Source: Micromonospora pallida (GTDB lineage Bacteria > Actinomycetota > Actinomycetes > Mycobacteriales > Micromonosporaceae). From it: 64,000 bases of DNA. Both the position numbers and the translations under genes were made by a program. Positions 9,754 to 19,467 of the stretch are shown one piece after another. How positions within the stretch are numbered: position 1 is the first letter of the stretch; each line of letters begins with the position of its first letter. The stretch is taken from assembly GCF_900090325.1 (NCBI RefSeq), contig NZ_FMHW01000002.1:7007001-7071000 (forward strand), in the 5' to 3' direction. Under the pieces are notes generated by a model. It made no database searches. It saw only the letters and a list, made by a program, of their open reading frames with translations, and had not been told where the DNA came from.

Positions 9754-10757
9754 GCCTGTCCCCGGTGGAGGGTGAGGTCCGGGCGGAGATCGACCCGGCC
9801 GTCGACGGCGGCGGTGCCGCGAAGCGCGAGGTCGTCGGCCGGTCACCCGGACAGCTCGCCTGGGCCCGGCTGCGCCGGGACCGGACGGCGGTGGTCAGCG
9901 GCGCCGTGCTGCTGGTGCTGGTGGTGGTCGCGCTCGCCGCGCCGCTGATCTCGAAGCTGTACGGGGTCGGCCCGAACGAGCAGTTCCAGGAACTGCTGGA
10001 CGGCAACGGCATGCCGCTCGGCTACGTCGGCGGGGTCAGTGGCGACCACTGGTTCGGGCTGGAGCCCGGCCTCGGCCGGGACATCTTCATCCGGATGGTG
10101 TACGGGCTGCGCACCTCGCTCTTCATCGCGTTCGCCGCCGCCGTGGTGACCACGACGATCGGTGTGATCACCGGTATCCTCGCCGGCTACCTGGGCGGCA
10201 TGGTCGACACCGTGATCAGCTGGATCACCGACGTGGCGCTGGCCCTGCCGTTCCTGATCTTCGCGTTGGCCGTGGTGCCGACCGCGGCGCTGCGCTTCTA
10301 CGGGCCGCGCGAGGAGGTGCCGGCCTGGTTCCAGGTCGCCGTGCTGATCAGCGTCTTCGCCGCGTTCAGCTGGACCAGCACCGCCCGGCTGGTCCGGGGC
10401 CAGGTGATCTCGCTGCGCGAACGGGAGTTCGTGGAGGCGGCCCGGGCCAGCGGTGCGGGGCTGGGGCACATGGTGTTCCGGCAACTCCTGCCGAACCTCT
10501 GGGCGCCGATCCTGGTGGCGTTCTCCCTCGCCGTGCCGCAGTACATCACCGGCGAGGCGGCGCTGTCGTTCCTCGGCATCGGGATCCTCGAACCCACCGC
10601 CGACTTCGGCCGGATGATCTTCCAGAGCATCCCGTACCTCCAGACCGACCCGGCCTACGTCTTCTTCCCGGGCATCACGATCTTCGCGCTGGTGCTCGCG
10701 TTCAACCTGTTCGGCGACTCGCTGCGCGACGCGCTCGACCCGAAGTCGTCCCGGTGA
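9750..10757 (+). CDS. Oligopeptide ABC transporter permease (OppC type)
   Basis: This inner-membrane permease of the BPD_transp_1 family has 335 residues. The N-terminal cytoplasmic stretch precedes a first membrane helix ([20 protein letters not shown]), the usual OppC layout. An extracytoplasmic loop and further helices follow, including [21 protein letters not shown]. The ATPase-contact loop is [18 protein letters not shown] 9750 overlaps the previous stop (ATGA). The permeases follow the ATPases here, the reverse of the enteric opp order. Confidence 0.92.
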   Translation: MSLSPVEGEVRAEIDPAVDGGGAAKREVVGRSPGQLAWARLRRDRTAVVSGAVLLVLVVVALAAPLISKLYGVGPNEQFQELLDGNGMPLGYVGGVSGDHWFGLEPGLGRDIFIRMVYGLRTSLFIAFAAAVVTTTIGVITGILAGYLGGMVDTVISWITDVALALPFLIFALAVVPTAALRFYGPREEVPAWFQVAVLISVFAAFSWTSTARLVRGQVISLREREFVEAARASGAGLGHMVFRQLLPNLWAPILVAFSLAVPQYITGEAALSFLGIGILEPTADFGRMIFQSIPYLQTDPAYVFFPGITIFALVLAFNLFGDSLRDALDPKSSR

Positions 10758-10773
10758 GGGGGCCCGAATCTCC

Positions 10774-11760
10774 ATGACGCGATTTCTGGTTCGTCGGCTG
10801 CTCAGTGCCGTGATCACCCTCTTCGCGGTGAGCGTGCTGAGCTTCCTGATGTTCTTCGCGCTGCCCCGGGACCCGGTCAGCGGCATGTGCCCGAAGAACT
10901 GCAACGCCGAGCGGCTCGAACGGGTCCGCGACGAGTTGGGCCTGAACGACCCGCTGGTGCAGCAGTACGCGAACTACATGAAGGGCATCGTCACCGGGCG
11001 GGACCTGGGCAGTGCCCAGGGCGGCCGGTGCGACGCCCCCTGCCTCGGCTGGTCGTACGTGAACAACGAGGCGGTCACCGACACGCTGGTCCGGGTGCTG
11101 CCGGTGACGCTGAGCATCGTCTTCCCGGCGGCGATCCTCTGGCTGCTGGTCGGGGTGGGGCTGGGCATGGTCTCCGCGCTGCGCCGCGGCACCTGGCTGG
11201 ACAAGGCGGCGATCGGCTTCTCGCTGACCGGGGCGTCGTTGCAGCTCTACTTCGTCGGCGCGGTGCTGCTGCTGATCTTCACCTACTCGCTGCGGATAAC
11301 CCCGGTGCCCGGGTACACGTCGATATTCGAGAACCCGCTGAAGTGGGCGAGCGGGTTGGTGCTGGCCTGGGTCTCACTGGCGTTCCTGTTCTCCGCCATC
11401 TACGCCCGGCTGTCCCGGGCCCAGATGCTGGAGACGCTGTCGGAGGACTTCGTCCGCACCGCGCGGGCCAAGGGGCTGCCCAAACGCACCGTGTACGGGC
11501 GGCACGCGCTGCGCGCGGCGATCACCCCGGTGGTGACCATCGCCGGGCTGGACGTGGGCAGCGCGCTCGGTGGCACGGTGATCACCGAGACGACCTTCGG
11601 TATCCAGGGGCTCGGACGGACCGCCGTCGACGCCGTCCGCTCCGGGGACCTGCCCACCATCATGGCCACGGTGCTGATCTCGGCGGTCTTCATCGTGCTG
11701 GCCAACGTCATCGTCGACCTGCTCTACGCGGCCATCGACCCCCGGGTGCGGTTGCGATAA
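10774..11760 (+). CDS. Oligopeptide ABC transporter permease (OppB type)
   Basis: This is the second permease, 328 residues. It starts MTRFLVRRLLSAVITLFAVSVLSFLMFFALPRDP, the typical OppB first helix and loop. Further helices are LSIVFPAAILWLLVGVGLGM, LQLYFVGAVLLLIFTYSL and LVLAWVSLAFLFSAIYA. The ATPase-contact loop is SEDFVRTARAKGL. It pairs with the OppC-type protein to form the channel. The gap of 16 nt from the previous gene supports one transcript. Confidence 0.92.
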   Translation: MTRFLVRRLLSAVITLFAVSVLSFLMFFALPRDPVSGMCPKNCNAERLERVRDELGLNDPLVQQYANYMKGIVTGRDLGSAQGGRCDAPCLGWSYVNNEAVTDTLVRVLPVTLSIVFPAAILWLLVGVGLGMVSALRRGTWLDKAAIGFSLTGASLQLYFVGAVLLLIFTYSLRITPVPGYTSIFENPLKWASGLVLAWVSLAFLFSAIYARLSRAQMLETLSEDFVRTARAKGLPKRTVYGRHALRAAITPVVTIAGLDVGSALGGTVITETTFGIQGLGRTAVDAVRSGDLPTIMATVLISAVFIVLANVIVDLLYAAIDPRVRLR

Positions 11761-11851
11761 CGCATCGACCGCGTTCCACCCGTGGAGAAGTATCCACCGG
11801 TTCTGTTACACCACTCGTAGTTTTCTTACAGGCAGGGGAGGAGGGCGCGAG

Positions 11852-13588
11852 ATGCGCCTGAAGAGGGCAGCCGCCGCTGGCGGAGCGCTCGCACTGCTCG
11901 CGGTCATGGGCGCGTGCAGCGAGAACAAGGGCACCGGACCCTCGGTCGACGAGGACCGGGTGCAGAGTGGCTCGATCGCCACCGACCCGAAGGAGTCGAT
12001 GGGCCCGGCGCCCGAGGTGCCGGGCGCGGCGAAGGGCGGGACCTTCCGGGTGATCCGGGAGGTCAAGATCTCGCACCTGGACCCGCAGCGGGTCTACTCG
12101 TTCGCCGGGCTGATGAACGCGCAGCTCTACAGCCGCTTCCTGACCACGTTCAAGGACGACGGCTCGGGCAAGGTCACCCTGGTCGGCGACCTGGCAACCA
12201 CCCCCGGCAAGGACGTGAACTCCGACTGCAAGGTGTGGGAGTTCACGATCAAGGACGGGGTGAAGTTCGAGGACGGCAGCCCGATCACCTCGAAGGAGAT
12301 CGCGTACGGCATCGCCCGTTCCTTCGACCCCGACCTGACCGGCGGCCCGACGTACCTGCAGGAGTGGCTCGCCGACACCCCGCAGTACGACACCAAGTGG
12401 GACTTCAAGGCCAACAAGACCTCCCTGCCGCCCGGCCTGACCACCCCGGACGCGAAGACGCTGCGCTTCGAGTTCGCCAAGCCGCACTGCGACCTGCCGT
12501 TCGCCGCCTCGCTGCCGTACACCGCGCCGCTCAAGGCGGACAAGGACACCGGGGTCAACCTGGACAACCAGCCCTTCTCCTCGGGCCCGTACAAGATCAC
12601 CAAGAACACCTCCGGTGTCGAGCTGGTGATGGAGCGCAACGAGCACTGGGACGCGAACACCGACCCGGTGCGGCACGCGTACCCGGACCGGATCGTCTGG
12701 AACTTCGGCCCGGACCCGGAGGCGGGCGCCAACCGGGTGATCGCCGACAACGGCGACGACCAGACCGCGCTGGGCTGGAACGGTGTCCCCTCCGCGTTGG
12801 TCGCCCGGGTCGCCGGGGACGCCGCGCTGAAGCCGCGCAGCGTGCAGGGGCCGACCCCGAGCCTCTGGCGACTGACCATCAACACCAGCCGGGTCACCGA
12901 CCTGGCCGTCCGGCAGGCCCTCAACTACGCCATCGACCGGGACGGCTTCATCAAGGCGTACGGCGGTGAGGCCTCCGCCCGCGCGGTGACCAGCCTGCTG
13001 CCGCCGTCGACGATCGGTTACCAGAAGCACGACGTCTACCCGGCCGGGCCGAGCGGCAACGTGGACAAGGCCAAGGAACTGCTCGCCGGCAAGACCCCGG
13101 AACTGGTGCTCGGCATCAGCGACGACTCCACCGAACTGGCCACCCAGCTCAAGGGCAACCTGGAGAAGGCCGGCTTCAAGATCACGGTGAAGACCATCCC
13201 GACCGACGCCAAGCTCGACGAGGTCGGCAAGAAGGGCAACCCCTGGGACATCTGGATCGACCAGTGGGCGGCGGACTGGCCCAGCGGCGCGGCGATCCTG
13301 CCGGTGCTCTTCGACGGCCGCAGCATCAAGGCCGAGAGCAACAGCAACACGTCGTACGTCAACAACGACGCGATCAACGCCGAGTTCGACCGGGTGCTCG
13401 CGATGCCCGTCGCCGAGCAGGGCGCGGAGTGGGCCAAGCTCGACGAGCGGATCATGAAGGAACTGGCCCCGGCCGTGCCGCTGTTCGTGGAGAACGGCTA
13501 CTACCTGCACGGATCCAAGGTCGGCGGAATCTTCATCTCCAGCATCTTCGGTTACCCGTCCATGGTGAACGTGCACGTGAAGCAGTGA
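11852..13588 (+). CDS. Extracellular oligopeptide-binding lipoprotein (SBP_bac_5, OppA type)
   Basis: This binding lipoprotein captures peptides outside the cell for the transporter. The signal peptide ends in the lipobox VMGAC with Cys22 as lipid anchor. GTFRVIREVKISHLDPQRVYSF and the long periplasmic-binding fold follow, 578 residues in all. GGAGGAG lies 8 nt before ATG. The 91-bp gap after oppB is AT-richer and could contain an extra promoter giving more of this stoichiometrically abundant subunit; no clear hexamers were seen. A strong terminator follows. Confidence 0.93.
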   Translation: MRLKRAAAAGGALALLAVMGACSENKGTGPSVDEDRVQSGSIATDPKESMGPAPEVPGAAKGGTFRVIREVKISHLDPQRVYSFAGLMNAQLYSRFLTTFKDDGSGKVTLVGDLATTPGKDVNSDCKVWEFTIKDGVKFEDGSPITSKEIAYGIARSFDPDLTGGPTYLQEWLADTPQYDTKWDFKANKTSLPPGLTTPDAKTLRFEFAKPHCDLPFAASLPYTAPLKADKDTGVNLDNQPFSSGPYKITKNTSGVELVMERNEHWDANTDPVRHAYPDRIVWNFGPDPEAGANRVIADNGDDQTALGWNGVPSALVARVAGDAALKPRSVQGPTPSLWRLTINTSRVTDLAVRQALNYAIDRDGFIKAYGGEASARAVTSLLPPSTIGYQKHDVYPAGPSGNVDKAKELLAGKTPELVLGISDDSTELATQLKGNLEKAGFKITVKTIPTDAKLDEVGKKGNPWDIWIDQWAADWPSGAAILPVLFDGRSIKAESNSNTSYVNNDAINAEFDRVLAMPVAEQGAEWAKLDERIMKELAPAVPLFVENGYYLHGSKVGGIFISSIFGYPSMVNVHVKQ

Positions 13589-13618
13589 CCGAACGACCCC
13601 GGGTGCGGCCGGGGTGGT

Positions 13619-13666
13619 AGCAGGGGTCCCCTGTTCGCGCTTCTTGCCGAGCAGGGGACCCCTGCT
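13619..13666. terminator. Bidirectional hairpin terminator between oppA and S9 peptidase genes
   Basis: Perfect 15-bp inverted repeat (13619-13633 with 13652-13666), 18-nt loop, between convergent genes. Each arm is itself nearly palindromic around GGGG-T/A-CCCC. The right arm touches the stop codon of the minus-strand gene. Confidence 0.8.
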
Positions 13667-15807
13667 CACAGGTGGGTACGGAGGAAGTCCAGCTCCAGCC
13701 GGAGCAGCTGCTCGGCCGTACCGCCCGCCGCCATGTGGGTCGCCCCGGTCAACGGCAGCACCGCGTGCGGGCGCCCGGTGGCCAGCAGCGCCGCCGACAG
13801 GCGCAGCGTGTGCGCGGCCACCACGTTGTCGTCGGCCAACCCGTGCACCAGCAGCAACGGACGCACGTCGTCCGCGCGGACCGGCCGCTCGGCGGCCAGC
13901 TCGACCAGGTTGTGGTGGCTGTAGACGTCCGTGGCCTCGTCCGGCTGGCCCAGGTACCGCTCGGCGTACGCGGTGTCGTACAGCGCCCAGTCCGACACCG
14001 GCGCCCCGGCGATCCCGCAGCGGAACCGCTCCGGGTGGCGCAGCACCGCCAGCGCCGCCAGCCACCCCCCGAACGACCAGCCGCGCACCGCGACCCGCCC
14101 CAGGTCGAGATCGGGGTGCTTGCCGGCCAGCGCGGTCAGCGCGTCGAGCTGGTCGGCGAGGACCACGTCGGCCACCCGCCGGTGGATCACCTTCTCGAAC
14201 GAGGGCGCGACGCCCGGCGTACCCCGGTTGTCGACGGTTACCACCGCGAAGCCCGCGTCGGCCCACCACTGCCGTTCCAGCCAGGCCGCCCGCGCGGTCA
14301 CCACCTCCTGGTGCCCCGGGCCGCCGTAGACGTCCAGCAGCACCGGCAGCCGCCGGCCGGCGACGTGGCTGGCCGGATAGAGCACAGCGGCGGGCAACTG
14401 CCGGTCGGTCACCCGTTCCAGCGCCGGCCGGGGCGCGTATGGCGGGGTGGCCGCGTACGAACGCAGCGTGGCGACCTCCTCGTCGCCCCGGCGCACCGTC
14501 CAGCGCACCCCGGCGTGGTCCAGTGAGGCGTACCCGACCACCAGCACGTCCCCGCCGACGGCGGCGGTGTGCCAGCCGTCGTCCTGGGTCAGCCGACGGG
14601 CGTCCACCCCGCCGCCGATCACCGTGCGGACCCGGAACAGGTGCCGCTGGCTCGGCTCCCCGTCGCTTGCCTCCACCAGCAGGTCGGCCGGGCCGCCGCC
14701 GGCCGCGAGCCGGCCCACCACCCGGCGTACGTAGAGGGAGGGCGGGGTGAGCAGGGTGCCGTCGGCGAAGAGACAGCGGGCGTCGTACCCGTCGTGGGCC
14801 AGTTCGCCACCGACCAGCACCCGGCCGTCCGGCAGGTGTGCCGGGGTGCCCGGAATCGGGTCCACCCAGCGCGGGTCGGCCAGCTCGGCGTGCACCTGGG
14901 TCTCCCCGGTACGCGGGTCCACCGCCAGCACCAGGCCGTGCTGCTGCGACCGCCGCAACACGGTGATCAACGGTCCGCCGTCGACCCAGTCGACGGAGGC
15001 CAGGTACGGGTAGGTCTCCCGGTCCCAGTGCACGTCCACCCAGCCGCCGTCGAGGTCGAGCAGGTGCAGGCTCACCTCCGCGTTCAGACCCCCCGCCACC
15101 GGGTACGCGACGCTGCTCGGCGGGCTCGTCGGGTCGGCCGGATCGTGCAGGTACCAGCGGGGCAGCCGGGACTCGTCGACCCGGGCGGCCAGGACCGACC
15201 GGCCGTCCGGGGCCCACCAGTAGCCCCGGAACCGGTGGAACTCCTCGGCGGCGATGTGTTCGGCCAGTCCCCAGGTCACCCCGGAGTCCTCGCCGGCCAG
15301 CATGGTGTCCGACCCGTCCGGCCCGAGGATCCGTAGCTCGCCCCGGCGCGTGGCGGCCCCGGCGTCGGTCACGTACGCCAGCCGCTGCCCGGTCGGGTCC
15401 GGTCGCGGGTCGATCGCCGGCCCGGCGGTGGCCACCTCGACCACGTCGCCGTGCACCAGGTCGGCCCGGAACAGCCGGCCGGCGAGGGTGAAGACGGCCA
15501 CCCGGGCGGCCGGGTCGGTCGCGTACGAGCCGATGCCCCCGGCGCTGAGCCGCAGCCGTTCGCGCAGCGCCCGCTCCGCCGCCGGCAGCTCACCGGCCTG
15601 CCCGCCGTCGCCGAGCAGTATGGCCGGGTCGGCCACCAGACGCTCGTCACCGGTGGCGACGTCGAGCAGCCAGAGCGCGTCGGCCGGGTCCTGCGGACCG
15701 CCCGAGCGCAGGAAGACCACCCGCGATCCGTCGTCGGCCACGGTCACGGCGCGCGGCGCCCCGTGGCTGAACCGGCGGGTACGAGCGGCCAGCTCCGGAT
15801 AGTCCAC
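13666..15807 (-). CDS. S9-family (dipeptidyl-peptidase IV-like) serine peptidase
   Basis: This is a 713-residue prolyl-oligopeptidase-type enzyme. The N-terminal two thirds form a DPP-IV-like beta-propeller, with repeats such as AEHIAAEEFHRFRGYWWAPDG. The C-terminal third is an alpha/beta hydrolase with the nucleophile in RGWSFGG (about residue 577), the acid in ADDNV (about 657) and the His in GATHM (about 690). No signal peptide is seen, so it is probably cytoplasmic and removes dipeptides from small peptides. GTG 15807 lies 7 nt after TACGAT (15815-15820 on the minus strand), indicating a leaderless mRNA. Confidence 0.92.
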   Translation of the reverse strand: MDYPELAARTRRFSHGAPRAVTVADDGSRVVFLRSGGPQDPADALWLLDVATGDERLVADPAILLGDGGQAGELPAAERALRERLRLSAGGIGSYATDPAARVAVFTLAGRLFRADLVHGDVVEVATAGPAIDPRPDPTGQRLAYVTDAGAATRRGELRILGPDGSDTMLAGEDSGVTWGLAEHIAAEEFHRFRGYWWAPDGRSVLAARVDESRLPRWYLHDPADPTSPPSSVAYPVAGGLNAEVSLHLLDLDGGWVDVHWDRETYPYLASVDWVDGGPLITVLRRSQQHGLVLAVDPRTGETQVHAELADPRWVDPIPGTPAHLPDGRVLVGGELAHDGYDARCLFADGTLLTPPSLYVRRVVGRLAAGGGPADLLVEASDGEPSQRHLFRVRTVIGGGVDARRLTQDDGWHTAAVGGDVLVVGYASLDHAGVRWTVRRGDEEVATLRSYAATPPYAPRPALERVTDRQLPAAVLYPASHVAGRRLPVLLDVYGGPGHQEVVTARAAWLERQWWADAGFAVVTVDNRGTPGVAPSFEKVIHRRVADVVLADQLDALTALAGKHPDLDLGRVAVRGWSFGGWLAALAVLRHPERFRCGIAGAPVSDWALYDTAYAERYLGQPDEATDVYSHHNLVELAAERPVRADDVRPLLLVHGLADDNVVAAHTLRLSAALLATGRPHAVLPLTGATHMAAGGTAEQLLRLELDFLRTHL

Positions 15808-15859
15808 ATGGCAGATCGTAGAGGCGTACCGGGGCTGATGTGGCCGACCTGCGCTGTTC

Positions 15860-15979
15860 GCGTCGGAACCCGGCGTGCGGGCCGGCCGGGATGCGTCGAG
15901 ACCGACGCTGAGCCTGCTGGGTTGGGCGTCGGAACCGACGCTGGGCCTGCCTGCGGGCCTGCTGGTATGCGTCGGAACC
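15860..15979. repeat. Short interspersed GCGTCGGAACC repeats
   Basis: The 11-mer GCGTCGGAACC occurs at 15860, 15926 and 15969, with a variant (GCGTCGAGACC) at 15893. The copy at 15926 extends to a GCGTCG-GAAC-CGACGC hairpin. They fill the 200 bp between the divergent S9 peptidase and mshB genes. Probably simple local duplications. Confidence 0.6.
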
Positions 15980-16013
15980 GGCGCGGGCCGCCGCGACGGA
16001 TAGAGTGACCGGC

Positions 16014-16928
16014 GTGACGACGCTGCCCGACCGCCGGCTTCTGCTGGTCCACGCCCACCCCGACGACGAGTCGATCGGCACCGGGTCGACGATGGCGCAC
16101 TACGCCGCGACCGGTGCCCACGTCACGCTGGTGACCTGCACCCTCGGCGAGGAGGGCGAGATCCACGTACCGGAGTTGGCCGGGCTCGCCGCCGCCGAGG
16201 CCGACCAGCTCGGCGGGTACCGCATCGCGGAACTGGCCGCCGCCTGCGCGGCGCTCGGCGTCACCGATCACCGTTTCCTCGGCGGCGCGGGCCGCTACCG
16301 CGACTCCGGCATGATGGGCCTGTCCACCAACGAGAACCCCCGGGCCTTCTGGCAGGCCGACCTGGACGAGGCCGCCGGGCACCTGCTGACGGTCATCCGC
16401 GAGGTCCGCCCGCAGGTCCTGGTCACGTACGACGAGAACGGCTTCTACGGCCACCCCGACCACATCCAGGCGCACCGGGTGGCGATGCGTGCCGTCGAAC
16501 TGGCCCGGGCCGAGGGCATCGCTCCCGCCAAGGTCTACTGGACGGCGATGCCGCGCAGCGTGCTGGAGGCCGGCCTGAGCCACTTCGCCGACTCCTCGGA
16601 CAACCCGTTCGCCGATGTCACCGACCTCGCCGAGCTGCCCTTCGGTACGCCGGACGAGCAGATCGCCGCGCGGATCGACGCCACCGACCAGCACGTCGCC
16701 AAGGAGGCGGCGATGCGGGCGCACGCCACGCAGATCCCGGACACCTCCTGGCTGTACTCCATCGCCGGCAACTTCGGCAGCGAGTTCATGGGCGTGGAGT
16801 ACTTCTTCCTCGCGGTCGGCGAGAAGGGGCCCGGCGGCGGCCCGTACGGCTGGGAGGACGACCTCTTCGCCGGGCTGGACACGGCGCGCGCCGTGGACGT
16901 TTCCGCCGCGTCGGCCGGTCTCCGGTGA
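16014..16928 (+). CDS. mshB: N-acetyl-GlcN-Ins deacetylase (mycothiol biosynthesis)
   Basis: This zinc enzyme deacetylates GlcNAc-inositol to GlcN-inositol, the second committed step to mycothiol, the actinobacterial thiol. It has the PIG-L family motif AHPDDE (about residues 13-18) and the third metal ligand in HPDH (about 147). [14 protein letters not shown] and [15 protein letters not shown] are characteristic of MshB. Two GTG starts are possible, 16005 and 16014. The second is chosen because it lies 7 nt after TAGAGT and gives the family-like [19 protein letters not shown]. The stop overlaps the next gene (GTGA). It fits with the mycoredoxin at 55.6 kb. Confidence 0.93.
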   Translation: MTTLPDRRLLLVHAHPDDESIGTGSTMAHYAATGAHVTLVTCTLGEEGEIHVPELAGLAAAEADQLGGYRIAELAAACAALGVTDHRFLGGAGRYRDSGMMGLSTNENPRAFWQADLDEAAGHLLTVIREVRPQVLVTYDENGFYGHPDHIQAHRVAMRAVELARAEGIAPAKVYWTAMPRSVLEAGLSHFADSSDNPFADVTDLAELPFGTPDEQIAARIDATDQHVAKEAAMRAHATQIPDTSWLYSIAGNFGSEFMGVEYFFLAVGEKGPGGGPYGWEDDLFAGLDTARAVDVSAASAGLR

Positions 16929-17389
16929 CCCTGCCCGCCGTGTCGATGTCGGTCACCCCGGAGCCGGAACAGGCCCGCCCGCCGTCGCCCCCCGGACCGC
17001 TGGCACGGACGTTCGACCTGGCGTTGCGGGTGGTCGGTGGCGCGCTCGCCGTCTTCGGTGGCGTGCTGACCGCAGTGGTGGAACTGGTGCTCGCCGGGGT
17101 CCGGGTGGCCGGGCAGCTCATCGGGGTGTCGGTGCTGGTGGCGATCGTGGCGAACGTCGCGCTGGGCTGGTTCGCCCACGCGACCGTGGGACGTCGCTGG
17201 GCGGTGGTGCTGCCGGCGCTGCCCTGGTTCGCGATGATGGTCGTCGCGGCGGGTCGTACGGACGAGGGGGACGTGCTCCTCTCCGGGGACAACTGGGTCG
17301 GCCTGGCGATGATCGTGGCGGGCGCGATGACCTTCGCGGTGCTGGGCTTCCGGCTGATGCTGGCACCACCGGCCCGAACGGACGGGTGA
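16925..17389 (+). CDS. DUF6113-like membrane protein
   Basis: This is a 154-residue protein of unknown function with about four hydrophobic segments ([76 protein letters not shown]) and charged ends. The GTG start overlaps the mshB stop by 4 nt, so the two are translated together. The same kind of small membrane protein accompanies mshB in other actinomycetes (from memory; not checked). Whether it has a role in mycothiol handling is not known. Confidence 0.8.
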   Translation: MTLPAVSMSVTPEPEQARPPSPPGPLARTFDLALRVVGGALAVFGGVLTAVVELVLAGVRVAGQLIGVSVLVAIVANVALGWFAHATVGRRWAVVLPALPWFAMMVVAAGRTDEGDVLLSGDNWVGLAMIVAGAMTFAVLGFRLMLAPPARTDG

Positions 17390-17467
17390 CGTCGGCCCCG
17401 CACTGGTGGTAGATATTCGTGCCAGGAAGCCCGCCGCCGGAGCGGGCGGTACGGCGGGAGACGTGCG

Positions 17468-17932
17468 ATGAGAGACCGGTGGCAGTCCATCGGCGTGCTG
17501 GCGGGCGCGCTGTTCGCGGTCAACGTGGCCGCCCGACTGGTGACCCGGTTCGCCTTCGACGAGGAGCCGGTCGCCGCGGACCGGGTCTCGTTGGCCATGT
17601 TCCTGGTGATCGGGGTGATCCTGGCGGTGGTCACCTTCGGGCGGGCCCGCCGTACCCCGGTGGCCCTGTGGGGCGGCGACCTCGCCGCCGCCGTGGGCGC
17701 CGCGATGCTGCTGACCGTCCTGGTCGGGCCGCTGCTGGTCGGCAACAACCCGTTCGCCGGCGGCGCGGGCACCTTCTTCGCCCAACTCGGGCTCTACCTG
17801 CTGGCCACCGGGGCCGGCGTCCTGGTCGGCTACCTGATCGCCACCGCGCTCGGTGTCGACTACCGGTCCCAGCAGCTCAAGCGGTACGCCGAGGGGCAGA
17901 GCGTCAAGCCCCGCCGACCCGTCCGCCGCTGA
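17468..17932 (+). CDS. Unknown four-helix membrane protein
   Basis: The 154-residue protein has hydrophobic stretches at IGVLAGALFAVNVAARLV, VSLAMFLVIGVILAVVTFG, LAAAVGAAMLLTVLVGPLLV and LGLYLLATGAGVLVGYLIATALG, with a short basic tail (KPRRPVRR). I do not recognise a family. ATG has GGGAG 8 nt upstream. It is separated from the previous gene by 78 bp and followed by a strong hairpin, so it may be its own unit or the end of the mshB transcript. Confidence 0.8.
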   Translation: MRDRWQSIGVLAGALFAVNVAARLVTRFAFDEEPVAADRVSLAMFLVIGVILAVVTFGRARRTPVALWGGDLAAAVGAAMLLTVLVGPLLVGNNPFAGGAGTFFAQLGLYLLATGAGVLVGYLIATALGVDYRSQQLKRYAEGQSVKPRRPVRR

Positions 17933-17970
17933 CCCGGCGCTGACCCGGGCCGCCGGGGCCGTCGGTCGGT

Positions 17971-18044
17971 GATCCACTCAAGTTGCGGCATGTCGGGGTG
18001 TCCGATCGACCGGACACCCCGACGTGCCGCAAACGGAGTGGATC
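17971..18044. terminator. Long hairpin between convergent genes
   Basis: This 74-nt imperfect palindrome has outer arms GATCCACTC/GAGTGGATC, an 8-bp TTGCGGCA/TGCCGCAA segment and an inner 13-bp stem GTCGGGGTGTCCG. The loop is 6 nt. It lies between the membrane protein gene and the GNAT gene and can stop transcription from either side. It may also be a dispersed intergenic palindrome. Confidence 0.75.
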
Positions 18045-19062
18045 AACCCTCAGGCGGGGCGACCCGGGTCAGGTACGTGTGGTGGGTGGTGAAGCCGAGG
18101 CTCCGGTAGAGGGTGACGGCCGGGGTGTTGCGCTGCTCGACCTGGAGGAAGGCGTCCGTGGCGCCGGAGTCGGCGGCCCAGTCGGCGAGCGCCCGGATCA
18201 CCTGCCGGGCCAGCCCCCGGCCACGGAACCCGGGCAGCACCTCGACCAGGCTGAGCCCCAGCCAGCGGCCCTGCCCGGTGACCGTCCCCCGCCCCACCGC
18301 GACCAGCGTGCCGTCGACGTACAGGTGGGCGAATCGGAGCTGGTCCACGGCGGTGAGTACGTGGCGTGCGGCGTCGGGGAGACCGCCCTTGCGGCCGGCG
18401 GCGATGGCGAGCCACTCCGCCGACGGCGCGGTCGCCAGCTCGACCCCAGCCGGGTCGGGCGCTGAGCCGTTCCTGCCCGGCTCGGGTGTCGGAAGGTCGG
18501 CTTGGCCCGGTGCGGGCGCTGGTAGCTCGGTACGCAGCCGGCTGATCGCCACGGTCTGCACCAGCGTGGGCGGCCGGGTGCCCCAACCCCGCGCGTCCAA
18601 CTCGGCGCCGACCGGCGCGGCGAGTGGCAGCGGAGTGTTGACCATCGCCGGTTGCCCCTGGTCGGCGTACCAGCGTTCGACGGCGTCGACGGCGGCGGAC
18701 AGCGGCCGGTCGGGGTCGCCGATCGGCAGCGCCGTGTTCGCGCGTCCGGTCCAGCCGGCGGCGCTGCGCAGCAGCCAGTCACCGAGGCGTCCGCGTACCG
18801 GGGCGGGCCAGGCCTCGTCGGCGGCGAGTTCGAGGGCGATCACCGCGCCGGCGGTGGGCCGGCGGGCCGGCGGCACCCGCTTGGCCCGGTGCACCTCGTT
18901 CCGGGGTACCTCCACCCGACCCTGGTCGGTGGCGAGAGTGATGTGGGTCTCATTTAGCTCGACCAATTCCCCCAGCGCGTCGGAGAAGAGTGGTCTGCCC
19001 TCACGAATCCCCACAATCCGACGGACCACGATCCGGTGTCCCACATCCTGCTGTCGGAGCAC
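18043..19062 (-). CDS. GNAT-family N-acetyltransferase with N-terminal SH3-like domain
   Basis: The 339-residue protein begins with about 65 residues of small beta-barrel character (VGHRIVVRRIVG, LVELNETHITLATDQGRVEVPRNEVHRAKRV). A GNAT domain at the C-terminus has the acetyl-CoA loop FRGRGLARQVIRALADWAADSGATDAFLQVEQRNTPAVTLYRSLGF. The substrate is not known. GTG 19062 has GAGGAGG 7 nt upstream. It is divergent from fdxA, sharing a short intergenic region. Confidence 0.87.
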   Translation of the reverse strand: MLRQQDVGHRIVVRRIVGIREGRPLFSDALGELVELNETHITLATDQGRVEVPRNEVHRAKRVPPARRPTAGAVIALELAADEAWPAPVRGRLGDWLLRSAAGWTGRANTALPIGDPDRPLSAAVDAVERWYADQGQPAMVNTPLPLAAPVGAELDARGWGTRPPTLVQTVAISRLRTELPAPAPGQADLPTPEPGRNGSAPDPAGVELATAPSAEWLAIAAGRKGGLPDAARHVLTAVDQLRFAHLYVDGTLVAVGRGTVTGQGRWLGLSLVEVLPGFRGRGLARQVIRALADWAADSGATDAFLQVEQRNTPAVTLYRSLGFTTHHTYLTRVAPPEG

Positions 19063-19140
19063 GATCGACCTCCTCCCCGGCGAGATACTAGGCTCTTACC
19101 GTCGCGGCGATCGCGACGCGTCTTGCGGAGGAGAAGACCG

Positions 19141-19467
19141 GTGACCTACATCATCGCCGAGCCGTGCGTGGATGTACTCGACAAGGCCTGCATCGAGGAG
19201 TGCCCGGTCGACTGCATCTACGAGGGCAACCGGATGCTCTACATCCACCCCGACGAGTGCGTCGACTGCGGTGCCTGTGAGCCGGTATGTCCGGTCGAGG
19301 CGATCTTCTACGAGGACGACGTCCCGGAGAACTGGAAGGACTACACCCCGGCGAACTACGAGTTCTTCGAGGACCTCGGCTCCCCGGGCGGCGCCTCGAA
19401 GATCGGCAAGATCGAGAAGGACGCCACCTTCGTCGCCGCCCAGCCGCCGCGCGGAGAGGGCCACTGA
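19141..19467 (+). CDS. fdxA: 7Fe ferredoxin ([3Fe-4S][4Fe-4S])
   Basis: This 108-residue electron carrier has the cluster cysteines in ACIEECPVDCIYEG and the second binding motif CVDCGACEPVCP. The tail NWKDYTPANYEFFEDLGSPGGA is typical of the actinobacterial FdxA group. The GTG start has GGAGGAG upstream. The gene ends inside the start of dapC (CTGA), so dapC translation depends on it. Confidence 0.95.
   Translation: MTYIIAEPCVDVLDKACIEECPVDCIYEGNRMLYIHPDECVDCGACEPVCPVEAIFYEDDVPENWKDYTPANYEFFEDLGSPGGASKIGKIEKDATFVAAQPPRGEGH

Noticed and set aside
11708..15217. 1169-codon open frame on the minus strand
   Set aside because: Overlaps oppA antisense and the S9 peptidase gene in another frame; low-complexity translation.
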